This document shows positions 25,088-33,896 of a DNA stretch of 64,000 nt, piece by piece. The first letter of the stretch is position 1; each line of letters begins with the position of its first letter. The notes beneath the pieces were generated by a model. It worked only from the letters and a program-made list of their open reading frames with translations, had not been told where the DNA came from and ran no database searches. The position numbers were made by a program, and so were the translations under genes. The stretch is from Wenjunlia tyrosinilytica (GTDB lineage Bacteria > Actinomycetota > Actinomycetes > Streptomycetales > Streptomycetaceae). Location of the stretch: NCBI RefSeq assembly GCF_014646055.1, contig NZ_BMMS01000012.1, positions 166,328 through 230,327 on the forward strand, given 5' to 3'.

Positions 25088-26554
25088 TCAGCCGCCCACC
25101 GCACGCGAGACCGTGTAGATGACCAGCCCGGCCAGGGAGCCCACCACCGTGCCGTTGATGCGGATGAACTGAAGGTCCCGGCCCACGTTGGCCTCGATCT
25201 TGCGGGAGGTCTGCTCGGCGTCCCAGCTCGCGACCGTGTCCGTGATCAGGGCGGTGATCTCGTCCCGATACGTCGTCACCACATAGGCGGCCGCTCCCTC
25301 CAGCCAGCCGTCCACCTTGGACTGGAGTCTGGGGTCCGCGGCCATCCGCTCACCGAACGACAGCAGGGCCGCGCGGGCGCGCCTGCGCAGCTCGCTGTCC
25401 GGGTCCTCGGCCGCGGCCACCACCATCTCCCGCACCGCGCCCCACGCCGACTCGATCAGCTCCTGCACCTCGGGGCGGGCCAGTACATCCCCCTTCAGCC
25501 GCTCCACCCGCGCCATCGTGTCCGGGTCGGACCGCAGTTCGGTGGCGAAGTCGGCCAGGAAACGGTCGACCGCTCCCCGCGCCGGATGCTGCGGCCAGTC
25601 CCTCATCTCGGTGACGAAGCGCAGGAGTTCCTTGTAGACCCGCTCCCCCACCCGCCGGTCCACGAACCTCGGCGTCCAGCCGGGCGCGCCCCCGGTCACG
25701 GCCTCCATCACCGAGTCCTGGTGCTCCACCAGCCAGTCGTGGGCCCGTACGCAGACCAGGTCCACGACACGGTGGTGCCCTCCCGCGGCCACGACGCGGT
25801 CCAGCATCCGGCCTATCGGCGGTGCGACCACCTGGGCGTTGGCCCTGCGGGTGACCGCCTCACCGACGATCGCCTGCACATCCGAGTCCCGCAGCACCGT
25901 CAACGCCCCGCGCAGCGCCGCCGCCAGTTCCTGGGTGACCCGCTCCGCGTGCTTGGGGTCGGACAGCCAGCCGCCGAGGCGGCTCGCGATGCCCACGGCC
26001 CGGAGCCTGCCGCGGATGACGTCCTCGGAGAGGAAGTTCTCCCCGACGAAGTCACCGAGGCTGCGGCCGAACGAGTCCTTCTTCGTCGGGATGATCGCGG
26101 TGTGCGGGATCGGCAGCCCCATGGGATGGCGGAACAGCGCCGTCACCGCGAACCAGTCGGCGAGCGCGCCCACCATGCCCGCCTCCGCCGCGGCCGCCAC
26201 ATAGCCCGCCCACGCCCCGGCCCCCGACGCCTCGCGCCAGCGCGCGAAGGCGAAGACCACGGTCGCCAGGGCCAGCAGTCCGGTGGCGAACAGCTTCATC
26301 CGGCGCACACCGCGCCGCTTGACCTCGTCCGACTCGCTGATCTCGTTCATCGGGCCGGGGTTGCGGCGCCGCGCCGCCCCGGCGCCCACCGGATCGCCGT
26401 CCGGGCCCTCGCCCTTCCGGCCGCCCTTCTGCCTGTTCGTCGACTGCCCCTGATCCACCGGCTCCACCCGCGTATCGTCCACGTCACATTCACTTACGGA
26501 ACGAGACAGTGCCTGTTCGGCGTCTGTCACTGTGCAGTGAACGTTCGACATCAC
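25088..26554 (-). CDS. DUF445 membrane protein
   Basis: The DUF445 domain covers about residue 85 to the end of this 488-residue ORF. RRMKLFATGLLALATVVFAFAR gives an N-terminal membrane segment and a second lies at the C-terminus (GTVVGSLAGLVIYTVSR); between them is a long helical region starting AAAEAGMVGALADWFAVTALFRHPMG. The family is membrane-anchored and of unknown function. The first 80 residues are poorly conserved and charged, so the start could be any of several GTG codons (26530, 26482) or ATG 26551. Confidence 0.83.
   Translation of the reverse strand: MMSNVHCTVTDAEQALSRSVSECDVDDTRVEPVDQGQSTNRQKGGRKGEGPDGDPVGAGAARRRNPGPMNEISESDEVKRRGVRRMKLFATGLLALATVVFAFARWREASGAGAWAGYVAAAAEAGMVGALADWFAVTALFRHPMGLPIPHTAIIPTKKDSFGRSLGDFVGENFLSEDVIRGRLRAVGIASRLGGWLSDPKHAERVTQELAAALRGALTVLRDSDVQAIVGEAVTRRANAQVVAPPIGRMLDRVVAAGGHHRVVDLVCVRAHDWLVEHQDSVMEAVTGGAPGWTPRFVDRRVGERVYKELLRFVTEMRDWPQHPARGAVDRFLADFATELRSDPDTMARVERLKGDVLARPEVQELIESAWGAVREMVVAAAEDPDSELRRRARAALLSFGERMAADPRLQSKVDGWLEGAAAYVVTTYRDEITALITDTVASWDAEQTSRKIEANVGRDLQFIRINGTVVGSLAGLVIYTVSRAVGG
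26527..26540. promoter_or_regulatory. Palindrome near the DUF445 start
   Basis: TCACTG-TG-CAGTGA is a 14-bp site with perfect 6-bp arms. It falls inside the longest DUF445 reading frame, close to its 5' end, so it could be an operator if translation starts further in. No cognate regulator is adjacent. Confidence 0.35.
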
Positions 26555-26681
26555 CGGACAGGTCCCGCGATCACCATGGGATCATGGGACCGGTGAACGG
26601 GCACCGCCCGAACCGCCCCTCCCGCCGACGACGGCGACCCCCCACCAGCGGAGCCAGTCCGCCTGCCCGAGGAGAGACCGC

Positions 26682-27992
26682 ATGACCAGGCCCTGGGGTC
26701 GTGCCCTGACCGCCGTTGTGTCGGCGATCACGGCCATTGCCGCCGCGGTGCTGCTCCTCGGGCCGGACCCCACCGGCGCACGCCCCCGCGCGGGCGCCTC
26801 GGGCAACCGGACCGCTCTCGAGCCCGCCTCCTCCGGCCGCTGGGTCGGCACGTGGTCCGCCTCCCCGGCCACCTTCGAACCGGGCGCCCACACCGGCTAC
26901 CCGCGGATCACCATCCGCAATGTGGTCCACGTCAGCGTCGGCGGGAGCGCCACCCGTATCCACCTTTCCAATGTCTTCGGCACCATGCCTTTGAGGATCA
27001 CCGGCGCCACCGTGGCCCTCGCCGCCGCGCCCAGCAGCCCCAACGCGGCCGGCGGCACCGTGCGCCGCCTCACCTTCGCGGGCCGGACCGCCGTGGTCGT
27101 CCCCGCCGGGCGATCCGCCGTCAGCGACCCGGTGCGGCTGCGGGTGCCGGACTCCGCCGACCTGCTGGTGACCACCTACACACCCGACCGGTCCGGCACC
27201 GTCACCTACCACCCGCACGCGCGTCAGATCTCCTATCTGGCCCGGGGCGACCACCACGCCGACCTCCAGGGCACGGCGTTCACCGAGCAGACCCCGTACT
27301 GGCGTTACCTGTCCGCCGTGGACGTGTGGTCGGCCTCGGCCTCGGGCTCGGTCGTCGCGCTCGGCGACTCCATCACCGACGGGATCACCTCCACCGCGGG
27401 CGCCAACCACCGCTGGACCGACTTCCTGGCCTCCCGCCTCCTGCGCACCCCCCGCGCCCCCCGTCTCGGCGTGCTCAACCAGGGCATCAGCGGCAACCGC
27501 GTCCTCAGCAACGCGCCCCGGCGCACCCCCGGCAACGGTGTGGCGGCCCTGAGCCGCTTCGACCGGGACGTGGCCGCCGGGACCGGCGCCTCGGTCCTCG
27601 TGGTCGAACTCGGCGTCAACGACATCCTCAAGCCGCCCCAGCAGGCGGACCCGGACCGGATCGCCGCCGGACTGCGCCGGATCACCGCCCGCGCCCACGC
27701 CCGCGGCCTGCGCGTCGTCGGCGCCACGCTGATGCCCTTCGAGGGCCACCGGAACTGGAGCCCTCGGCTGGACGCGGTGCGACAGGCCGTCAACGAGCGC
27801 ATCCGCTCCGGCCGGATCTTCGACGCCGTCGTCGACTTCGACCGCGCGCTGCGTGACCCGCTGCGGCCCACCAGGCTCCGTCCGGTCTACGATTCGGGCG
27901 ACCACCTCCACCCCAGCGACCGCGGTTTCCAGGCCATGGCCGACTCCCTCGACCTGAACTCTCTGAAGGCGGCCGCCCCCGCAGCGCTCTGA
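26682..27992 (+). CDS. Secreted SGNH/GDSL hydrolase
   Basis: A 436-residue exported esterase-like protein. An N-terminal hydrophobic segment (about residues 8-27) serves as signal or anchor. An immunoglobulin-like N-terminal domain precedes the SGNH domain: block I VVALGDSITDG with catalytic Ser230, block II NQGISGNR (Gly), block III ELGVNDI (Asn) and block V DHLHPSDRG (Asp and His). Substrates could be lipid or polysaccharide esters. GAGGAGAG lies before ATG 26682. It diverges from the DUF445 gene. Confidence 0.89.
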   Translation: MTRPWGRALTAVVSAITAIAAAVLLLGPDPTGARPRAGASGNRTALEPASSGRWVGTWSASPATFEPGAHTGYPRITIRNVVHVSVGGSATRIHLSNVFGTMPLRITGATVALAAAPSSPNAAGGTVRRLTFAGRTAVVVPAGRSAVSDPVRLRVPDSADLLVTTYTPDRSGTVTYHPHARQISYLARGDHHADLQGTAFTEQTPYWRYLSAVDVWSASASGSVVALGDSITDGITSTAGANHRWTDFLASRLLRTPRAPRLGVLNQGISGNRVLSNAPRRTPGNGVAALSRFDRDVAAGTGASVLVVELGVNDILKPPQQADPDRIAAGLRRITARAHARGLRVVGATLMPFEGHRNWSPRLDAVRQAVNERIRSGRIFDAVVDFDRALRDPLRPTRLRPVYDSGDHLHPSDRGFQAMADSLDLNSLKAAAPAAL

Positions 27993-28019
27993 GCCCCGTC
28001 CCAGAAACCGGGAGAGACG

Positions 28020-29126
28020 ATGACCGGACTGCACGGCTACGCCGAACACTTCGACGAGCCGGAGGGGTATCTGGACTTCGCCCGGCACGGGCCGCCCTCG
28101 AGGGACGTCCTCGACGCCACCGCACGCGCCATGGCCGCCTCCGCCCGCGCCGACCACACCACGGTCGACGAGCTCATGCGGGCCGAGCCCCGGGCGATCG
28201 CCGCCGCCGCGCGCCTGGCCGGGACCACCCCGGAGCACGTCGTGCTGATGCCGAACGCGTCCACGGGGCTGTTCCACGCGGCCTTCGGCCTGCCGTCGGG
28301 CACCGTGCTCGTCCCCGCCGGGGAGTTCCCCTCCAACGCCTACCCATGGCGGCGCGCCGCCGCCCTCGGCCGGACGGGGCTGCGCACGCTGGACGGCTGG
28401 GCGACACCCGACGCCGTGAAGTCGGCGCTGACCGACGACGTGACGGCGGTGTCGGTCAGCGCGGTGGACTTCCGCACCGGCTACCGCGCCGACCTCGGCG
28501 CGCTTCGCGAGGTGGTCGGCGACCGGCTGCTGGTGGTGGACGCCATCCAGGGCTTCGGGATCGCCGGCATGGACTGGGGAGCCGCCGACGTGCTCGTCAC
28601 CGGGGGCCAGAAGTGGCTGCGGGCGAGCTGGTCCACGGGGTTCCTGGCGGTGTCCGACCGGGCCCTCGAGCGGCTGGAGCCCACACTGACGGGCTGGACC
28701 GGAGTGCGGGACGCCGGGGTGTTCGACGACGTGGAGCACACTCCCGCCCCCGGCGCCGCCCGCTTCTCCGTCACCAACCCCAGCCCGGTCGCCGCTGCCG
28801 CCCTCGCCACCGCCCTGGAACTGGTCGAGCGGGTCGGTGTGCGGGCGATCGAGCGGCACATCGAGGAACGCGTCGGCCAGCTCATCGACACCGTGCGCGC
28901 GGTCGGCGGCCTGGTCCTGTCCCCGGCGGCGCGGCGGGAGCGGGCGGGCCTCGTCTCGTTCACCGTCCCCGGCGCCGCCCCGGAACGCGTCGCCGGGGCG
29001 CTGCGCGAGCACGGGGTGGCGCCCACGGTCCGTTCGGACTGCGTGCGCCTGTCCGCGCACGCCTCGACGACGCTCGGGGCGGTCGACCGGGTCCACGCGG
29101 CCCTGCAGAACCTCCGCCGCCGGTGA
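28020..29126 (+). CDS. Class V aminotransferase-fold PLP enzyme
   Basis: A 368-residue protein of the aminotransferase class V superfamily. The PLP lysine lies in VTGGQKWLRAS (about residue 200), preceded by VVDAIQGFGI with the Asp and Gln that contact the cofactor. Family members include isopenicillin epimerase-like proteins, desulphurases and serine-pyruvate transaminases; the reaction here is undetermined. GGGAGAG before ATG 28020 is a good ribosome site. It follows the SGNH gene by 27 bp and may be co-transcribed. Confidence 0.84.
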   Translation: MTGLHGYAEHFDEPEGYLDFARHGPPSRDVLDATARAMAASARADHTTVDELMRAEPRAIAAAARLAGTTPEHVVLMPNASTGLFHAAFGLPSGTVLVPAGEFPSNAYPWRRAAALGRTGLRTLDGWATPDAVKSALTDDVTAVSVSAVDFRTGYRADLGALREVVGDRLLVVDAIQGFGIAGMDWGAADVLVTGGQKWLRASWSTGFLAVSDRALERLEPTLTGWTGVRDAGVFDDVEHTPAPGAARFSVTNPSPVAAAALATALELVERVGVRAIERHIEERVGQLIDTVRAVGGLVLSPAARRERAGLVSFTVPGAAPERVAGALREHGVAPTVRSDCVRLSAHASTTLGAVDRVHAALQNLRRR

Positions 29127-29162
29127 AGGCGCGGCCGAACGGGGCCGGGCCGCGGGTCGCCG

Positions 29163-29639
29163 TCAGACGGCGGCGACCCCGAGGTCCTTGAGGAGCTTGG
29201 CCACATGGCCGGTGGCGCGCACGTTGTACAGGGCACGCTCGACCTTGCCCTCCTCGTCCACCACGAAGGTGGACCGGATCACGCCGGTGACGGTCCTGCC
29301 GTACATGGTCTTCTCGCCGAAGGCCCCGTACGCCTGGAGGACCTCCTTGTCCGGGTCGGCCAGCAGCGTGACCTTCAGGCTCTCCTCGTCGCGGAACCGG
29401 TCGAGCTTGTCCGGCTTGTCGGGCGAGATGCCGAGCACGTCGTAGCCCGCCCCGGCGAGCAGTTCGAGGTTGTCGGTGAAGTCGCAGGCCTGCTTGGTGC
29501 AGCCCGGGGTCAGCGCCGCCGGGTAGAAGTACACGATCACCTTGCGGCCGGCGTGGTCGGCGAGGGAGACCTGCTTGCCGTCGGCGTCGGGCAGGGTGAA
29601 CGCGGGGGCGGTGTCGCCGGGCTTCAGTCGCTCGCTCAT
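29163..29639 (-). CDS. bcp: Peroxiredoxin, Bcp/PrxQ type
   Basis: A 158-residue thioredoxin-fold peroxidase: YFYPAALTPGCTKQACDFTDN carries the peroxidatic Cys in the TPGC motif (about residue 48) and a second Cys five residues later, the PrxQ pattern. It reduces hydroperoxides in the cytoplasm. GAGGAG precedes ATG 29639. It converges with the class V gene and diverges from the DUF3618 gene. Confidence 0.93.
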   Translation of the reverse strand: MSERLKPGDTAPAFTLPDADGKQVSLADHAGRKVIVYFYPAALTPGCTKQACDFTDNLELLAGAGYDVLGISPDKPDKLDRFRDEESLKVTLLADPDKEVLQAYGAFGEKTMYGRTVTGVIRSTFVVDEEGKVERALYNVRATGHVAKLLKDLGVAAV

Positions 29640-29775
29640 GGAATGCGCTCCTCGTCGTGGAACAGGTGGCACAGCCGAGACTATCCGGGCCCGGCCCGGC
29701 ATTTCGCCGCGGAACTTCACAGCAGCAGGGGGTGCCGCGCGGCACTCGGTCGGCCGAACTGACAAACTGTTCGGC

Positions 29776-30108
29776 ATGAGCGAGGAGTCGGACGTCAGAA
29801 CCCCTGCGCAGATCGAGGCGGACATCGCGCGCAGGCGCCAGGACCTGGCCGTCACCCTGGACGAGATCGCGGTCCGGGTGCACCCGAAGACGATCGCGGA
29901 CGGGGTCCGGTCGCGGGCCGCGGCAGCGGTCGACCGTACCGCCGGACGGGCGTACGTGGCCGCCAACCGCGCCGTCACCGGGGCACGCAATCAGCTCGTC
30001 GGCCCGGACGGCAGCCCGCGTCTGGAGAGGATCGTGCCGGCCGCCGTGGCCGCCACCGTGCTGGTCGTGGCCGTCGTGGGCCTGACCGCCCGGCGCCGCC
30101 ACCGCTGA
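29776..30108 (+). CDS. DUF3618 membrane protein
   Basis: A 110-residue protein with the DUF3618 core (RTPAQIEADIARRRQDLAVTLDEIAVRVHPK, residues 8-38) and one C-terminal membrane segment (VAATVLVVAVVGLTA) ending in Arg/His. This family is widespread in actinomycetes and of unknown function, possibly tethering a helical domain to the membrane. It is divergent from bcp, an order I recall from other Streptomyces. Confidence 0.87.
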   Translation: MSEESDVRTPAQIEADIARRRQDLAVTLDEIAVRVHPKTIADGVRSRAAAAVDRTAGRAYVAANRAVTGARNQLVGPDGSPRLERIVPAAVAATVLVVAVVGLTARRRHR

Positions 30109-30202
30109 GCGGCGGCGCCCCCTGCGGCGCCTTCCGCGCCACCCCCGGCGCCGCGCAGCCGTGCTCGAGCGCCCTGAAGGTCCGCGGCCCGCCGGGGCCA
30201 GG

Positions 30203-30208
30203 TACGGT
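30203..30208 (+). promoter_or_regulatory. -10 box of leaderless groES-like gene
   Basis: TACGGT ends seven bases before the GTG at 30215, so transcription would start on the start codon itself. No ribosome site is visible. Confidence 0.5.
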
Positions 30209-30214
30209 CTTGGC

Positions 30215-30598
30215 GTGAGCACTGAGAAGTCCCCCGAGACGAAGAGAAGCAGGAACAGCCGCGAGGGGATCGGCGACGACAAGCTGCCGATCCGGATGCT
30301 GCACGACCGCGTCCTGGTGCGCACGGACATCCCCGAGGGCGAGCGGCGCTCGTCCGGCGGCATCCTGATCCCCGCCACGGCCGCCGTCGGCAAGCGCCTG
30401 GCCTGGGCGGAGGTCGTCGCGGTCGGGCAGAACGTGCGGACGGTCGAGCCCGGCGACCGGGTCCTGTACGACCCGGAGGACCGCGCCGAGGTCGAGGTGC
30501 GCGGCGTCGACTACGCGCTGATGCGCGAGCGGGACCTCCACGCCGTGGCGGCCGAGCGGCTCCAGGGCTCCGACGGGGCCACGGGCCTCTATCTGTGA
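30215..30598 (+). CDS. GroES-family (Cpn10) chaperonin-like protein
   Basis: A 127-residue protein with the GroES fold: KLPIRMLHDRVLVRTD, RRSSGGILIPATA (mobile-loop region), GDRVLYDPEDRAEVEVRGVDYALMRE. It lacks a neighbouring groEL and has a divergent N-terminal extension of about 25 residues, so it is a stand-alone paralogue rather than the main GroES. It may cap an alternative GroEL or act independently. It is probably leaderless. Confidence 0.85.
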   Translation: MSTEKSPETKRSRNSREGIGDDKLPIRMLHDRVLVRTDIPEGERRSSGGILIPATAAVGKRLAWAEVVAVGQNVRTVEPGDRVLYDPEDRAEVEVRGVDYALMRERDLHAVAAERLQGSDGATGLYL

Positions 30599-30601
30599 TC
30601 C

Positions 30602-30662
30602 CCGCCGCCGTCCACGGGGACGGCGGCGGAGCGGAACGGCGGTGACCTCGGTCACCGCCGTT
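30602..30662. terminator. Two tandem perfect hairpins
   Basis: Stem one has 12 bp (30602-30613 with 30618-30629). Stem two has 12 bp (30635-30646 with 30651-30662). Both have four-base loops. They lie between the convergent GroES-like and PBP genes and probably stop transcription from both sides. Confidence 0.75.
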
Positions 30663-30851
30663 GCCCGTCCCCCGTCGAGTACCGCCCCGGTTGCGTACCC
30701 TGGACAAATCCCGACGAGACGCGCCGTACCGGGTCATCACGAGCCCGGGGCCGCCGCCCGGATCTTCTTCATATGCCCGCTGGTGGTGTCCGTCACCGGT
30801 TGGAAGGCCACCAGCGGCCGCCGAGGCACGGCCGGAGCGCGCGGAGGCCGG

Positions 30852-33263
30852 TCAGGCGCCCGTGCTGCCGGCCGACGGATCGGTGGTGGTGCCGACATCG
30901 GTACCGCCGGTACTGCCCCCGCCACCGGTGCTCCCGCTCGACGTGCCGCCGGTGCTCGACCCACCGGTGCTCGTACCGCCGTCCGCCGTGCCTCCGTCCG
31001 CCGTCCCGCCGTCGGTGGTGGTGCCTCCGTCGGTCGTCCCGCCGTCGGTGGTGGTGCCTCCGTCCGCCGTCCCGCCGTCTGCCGTGCCCCCGTCGGTGCT
31101 CCCTCCGTCCGTGCCGCCGCCGTCGGTGGTCCCGCCGTCGGTGGTCGGAGTCTCGCCGGAGCCGCCGTCCGTGGTGCCGCCCGAGGTGTCCGGAGGCGTG
31201 GAGTCGTCCGGGGTGCTGGGCGGCTGCGGGGTGGGCACCTCGGAGAAGTCGCCGTCCCCGGTACGCAGGTCGAAGTCCATGACCTGCTTGCCCCGCAGCG
31301 CGGAGGTCATGTACGAGGTCCAGATCTCCGCCGGGAAACCGCCTCCGTTGACACGGGTGAGCCCCGCGGCGCCGTAGAGCCTCTTCTGGCTGTACGGCGG
31401 GTTCGGGTCCTGGCCGAGCACACCGACCACCGTGGCCAGCTGCGGGGTGTACGCGGCGAACCAGGCCGCCTTGTCCTCCTCCGCGGTGCCGGTCTTGCCG
31501 GCGGCGGGGCGGCCGAGCCCGAGGGCGGCCGAGCCGGTGGCGCCCGGCCCGTTGATGACGCCCTCGAGCACCTGCGTGGTGGCGTCGGCGGCCTCGCGGT
31601 CGATGGCCTGGCGCCCGTTGTGGTTGGGCAGCTGCACGGGCTGGCCGGACTTGGTCATCTTCGAGACCAGCCAGGGTTCGATCGCCTTGCCGTGGTTGGC
31701 CAGGGTGGCGTAGGCACCGGTCATGTCCAGCACGCTGGGGGTGGCGACGCCCAGCGCCATGGAGGGAGAGGAGTTGAGGTTGGGTGTCTTCTCTGGCAGG
31801 CCGAGGTCGATCGCTGTCTTCTTGACCTTGTCCTGACCGACGTCCTGCGCCATCTGCCCGTACACGGAGTTGACCGAGGAGTTCATGGCCTGGGCGGCGG
31901 TGATGTCTCCGTAGCTGTGCTGGTCCTCGTTCTCGGGGGCGAAGCCGACGGGCGTGCCCTCGCCGTCCACGACCGGGCGCTTGTTGGTGCCGTCGTAGAC
32001 CGCGTTCGGCGTGATCGCGGAGCCGTCCTGGGTCCTGGCGAGGTTGTCCATGGCCGAGGCGAGGATGAACGGCTTGAAGATCGAGCCCACCTGGTAGTCC
32101 CGGCGGGTGGCGCTGTTCACGTACTGCTTGAGGTAGTCCACGCCGCCGTACAGCGCGACGACCCTTCCGCTCTTGGGCTCGACCGAGGCACCGCCGGCCC
32201 GGACGAACTTGTCGACCTTGCGCTGCTTGCTGAGCTTGCTCATCAGCCGGTCGTCGACGGCCTTGACGAAGGCGTCCTGCTTCCTGCGGTCGATCGTGGT
32301 GGTGATCCGGTAGCCGCCCGCGGCCAGGGTCCGCTCGTCGACGATGTCGTTGTCGATGATGTACTTCTTGACCGCCTCGACGAGGTAGCCGTCCTGGCCG
32401 GCCAGGCTGCCCGGCGGCTTGACGTCGTCCGGCTCGGGGAACTTCTGCCTGTCCCGCTCGCTCTGCGACAGCCATCCGGACTTGACCATGCCGTCCAGGG
32501 CGTAGTTCCAGCGGGCGACGGCGGCGCGGCGGTTGTCGGGGTTGGCCTTGACGTCGTACAGGCCGGGGGCATTGAGAAGGGCCGCCAGGTAGGCGCCCTG
32601 GCCCACGGTCAGGTCACCGACGTCCCTGCCGTAGTAGGCGTGGGCGGCGGCCTGTATGCCGTAGGCGCTGCGTCCGTAGTAGCTGGTGTTGAGGTAGCCC
32701 TCGAGGATCTGGTCCTTGGTCTTCTCGCGGTCCAGCTTGATCGCGATGAAGAACTCCTTGACCTTCCGGGAGACGGTCTGTTCCTGGTTGAGGTAGTAGT
32801 TCTTCACATACTGCTGGGTGATCGTCGAGCCGCTCTGCCTCTCCCGCCCGCGTACGGTGTTGTAGGCGGCGCGGCCCATCGCGAGGGGGTTGACCGCGGA
32901 CTCGGAGTAGAAGTTGCGGTCCTCGGCGGCGAGCACGGCCTGCTGGACGTGTTTGGGGACCTTGCTCAGGGGGACGTTCTCGCGGTTGATCTGACCGGTC
33001 CGGGCGATCTCGGTGCCGTCGTTGTAGAGGTAGACATTGCTCTGGGCCTTGGCGCCGGCGTTGCCCGGCGGGATGTGCACGAGCATGTAGCCGGCCGCGA
33101 ACGCGCCAATGCAGAGCGTGGCGAACACCAGGGTGCCGACCAGCACCGTGCGCCATGTCGGCAGCGCGCGCCGCCACCCGGTCCGTTTCGGCCGCCCGCT
33201 CTTCGCGGGCCTGGGCGGTCCCGCGACGGAGCCGGCGCTGCTCTGCTTCGCCTGGTCACTCAT
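30852..33263 (-). CDS. Bifunctional class A penicillin-binding protein
   Basis: An 803-residue peptidoglycan synthase. Cytoplasmic residues 1-38, one membrane anchor (about 39-62), a GT51 glycosyltransferase domain with EDRNFYSE (catalytic Glu114) and GGSTITQQ-type motif, then the transpeptidase with SIFK (Ser394), SVN (463-465) and KTGT (590-593). It polymerises and cross-links cell-wall glycan outside the membrane. Residues from about 680 are a long Gly/Thr/Asp repeat that probably spans the wall. GAGGAG lies 11 bases before ATG 33263; a slightly later GTG is possible. Confidence 0.94.
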   Translation of the reverse strand: MSDQAKQSSAGSVAGPPRPAKSGRPKRTGWRRALPTWRTVLVGTLVFATLCIGAFAAGYMLVHIPPGNAGAKAQSNVYLYNDGTEIARTGQINRENVPLSKVPKHVQQAVLAAEDRNFYSESAVNPLAMGRAAYNTVRGRERQSGSTITQQYVKNYYLNQEQTVSRKVKEFFIAIKLDREKTKDQILEGYLNTSYYGRSAYGIQAAAHAYYGRDVGDLTVGQGAYLAALLNAPGLYDVKANPDNRRAAVARWNYALDGMVKSGWLSQSERDRQKFPEPDDVKPPGSLAGQDGYLVEAVKKYIIDNDIVDERTLAAGGYRITTTIDRRKQDAFVKAVDDRLMSKLSKQRKVDKFVRAGGASVEPKSGRVVALYGGVDYLKQYVNSATRRDYQVGSIFKPFILASAMDNLARTQDGSAITPNAVYDGTNKRPVVDGEGTPVGFAPENEDQHSYGDITAAQAMNSSVNSVYGQMAQDVGQDKVKKTAIDLGLPEKTPNLNSSPSMALGVATPSVLDMTGAYATLANHGKAIEPWLVSKMTKSGQPVQLPNHNGRQAIDREAADATTQVLEGVINGPGATGSAALGLGRPAAGKTGTAEEDKAAWFAAYTPQLATVVGVLGQDPNPPYSQKRLYGAAGLTRVNGGGFPAEIWTSYMTSALRGKQVMDFDLRTGDGDFSEVPTPQPPSTPDDSTPPDTSGGTTDGGSGETPTTDGGTTDGGGTDGGSTDGGTADGGTADGGTTTDGGTTDGGTTTDGGTADGGTADGGTSTGGSSTGGTSSGSTGGGGSTGGTDVGTTTDPSAGSTGA
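30880..31200. repeat. Gly/Thr/Asp repeat tail of the PBP gene
   Basis: Degenerate 12- to 27-bp repeats built on GGTGGTGGTGCCTCCGTC-like units encode runs of GGTTDGG and GGTADGG. They are entirely coding and in frame. Copy number is probably variable between strains. Confidence 0.75.
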
Positions 33264-33661
33264 GTCAGTACAGACTCCTCGGCCGCAGCCGAAGGTTGTG
33301 CCGCGGCGACTCGACGCCTCCAACGGGCGTTTCGCCCAGAACGTTCCTAGTCATTACTAGCGCACACTTTCGCATGATCAATCAAATAGGCGACCTCGGC
33401 ACGCAGCTGTGACACGTCTGTGACGCCTGGCCCGCCTGGGAATCACTCCCTCCGGGATGTGACGAACATCCCGTCCGGCCGTTGGGTCCGGCACCGCTCC
33501 ACAGCGCTGCCCGCCCCTACATACGTCCGCGGACGGCGCAGCGCCTCATCGAGGAGGGCGCCAACTCTCCGGTGGCCGCGCCGGTCTCAGTGCCTTCGGG
33601 CCTCGGCACGGCGCTCGAACGCCCGCGCCCCGGCGGGCCCCAGGCAGTAGCATGACGGGGC
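33264..33661. other. Intergenic region upstream of the PBP gene
   Basis: 398 bp between the PBP start and tRNA-Leu with no convincing gene. It holds three dyads: CTAGT-N4-ACTAG (33347-33360) near the likely PBP promoter, GGGATGT-N5-ACATCCC (33454-33472), and CGTCCGCGGACG near 33526. TAGCAT at 33648-33653 is the probable -10 of the tRNA gene. The dyads may be operators; no regulator can be named. Confidence 0.5.
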
Positions 33662-33743
33662 GCGCGAGTGCCGGAACTGGTAGACGGGACGGCTTTAGGT
33701 GCCGGTGTCTTCGGACGTGGGGGTTCGAATCCCCCCTCGCGCA
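33662..33743 (+). tRNA. tRNA-Leu(UAG)
   Basis: An 82-base class II tRNA. The acceptor stem GCGCGAG pairs with CTCGCGC, the anticodon loop TTTAGGT has TAG at 33696-33698, a long variable arm follows, and the T arm is GGGGG-TTCGAAT-CCCCC. CCA is not encoded. It reads the rare codon CTA (and CTG by wobble). Confidence 0.95.
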
Positions 33744-33755
33744 CAGGGACACGGC

Positions 33756-33804
33756 GGACGGCACAGGAGGCGCTTCGCGGCGGGAAGCGCCTCCTGTGCC
33801 GTCC
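33756..33804. terminator. Strong 21-bp hairpin after tRNA-Leu
   Basis: A perfect 21-bp stem (33756-33776 with 33784-33804, seven-base loop) lies 12 bp after the tRNA. It probably ends the tRNA transcript and the leftward rdgB transcript. Confidence 0.85.
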
Positions 33805-33808
33805 GGAC

Positions 33809-33885
33809 TCTCTGTCCGTAGCTCCGTACGGATCTCTGTACGGGTTCTCTGTACGGGATCTCTGTACGGACCTTGGGTACGGGCC
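33809..33885. repeat. 13-bp tandem repeat downstream of rdgB
   Basis: Four contiguous 13-bp units of the form CTCTGTACGGGAT (33834-33885) follow two more degenerate copies. They lie between the hairpin and the 3' end of rdgB. The shared GTAC core makes each unit locally palindromic. Confidence 0.75.
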
Positions 33886-33896
33886 CGTACGCGACG

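Noticed and set aside
26539..26546. GAACGTTC near the DUF445 start as a LexA box
   Set aside because: Actinobacterial SOS boxes need a four-base spacer between GAAC and GTTC, absent here.
30737..30964. Small leftward ORF ending GHMKKIRAAAPGS
   Set aside because: It overlaps the PBP tail, has a weak start context and no recognisable family; it could be real but is unsupported.
30642..33350. 902-codon rightward ORF opposite the PBP gene
   Set aside because: Composition is Val/Gly/Leu-rich antisense of a strongly supported PBP with all catalytic motifs; this is a GC-rich shadow frame.
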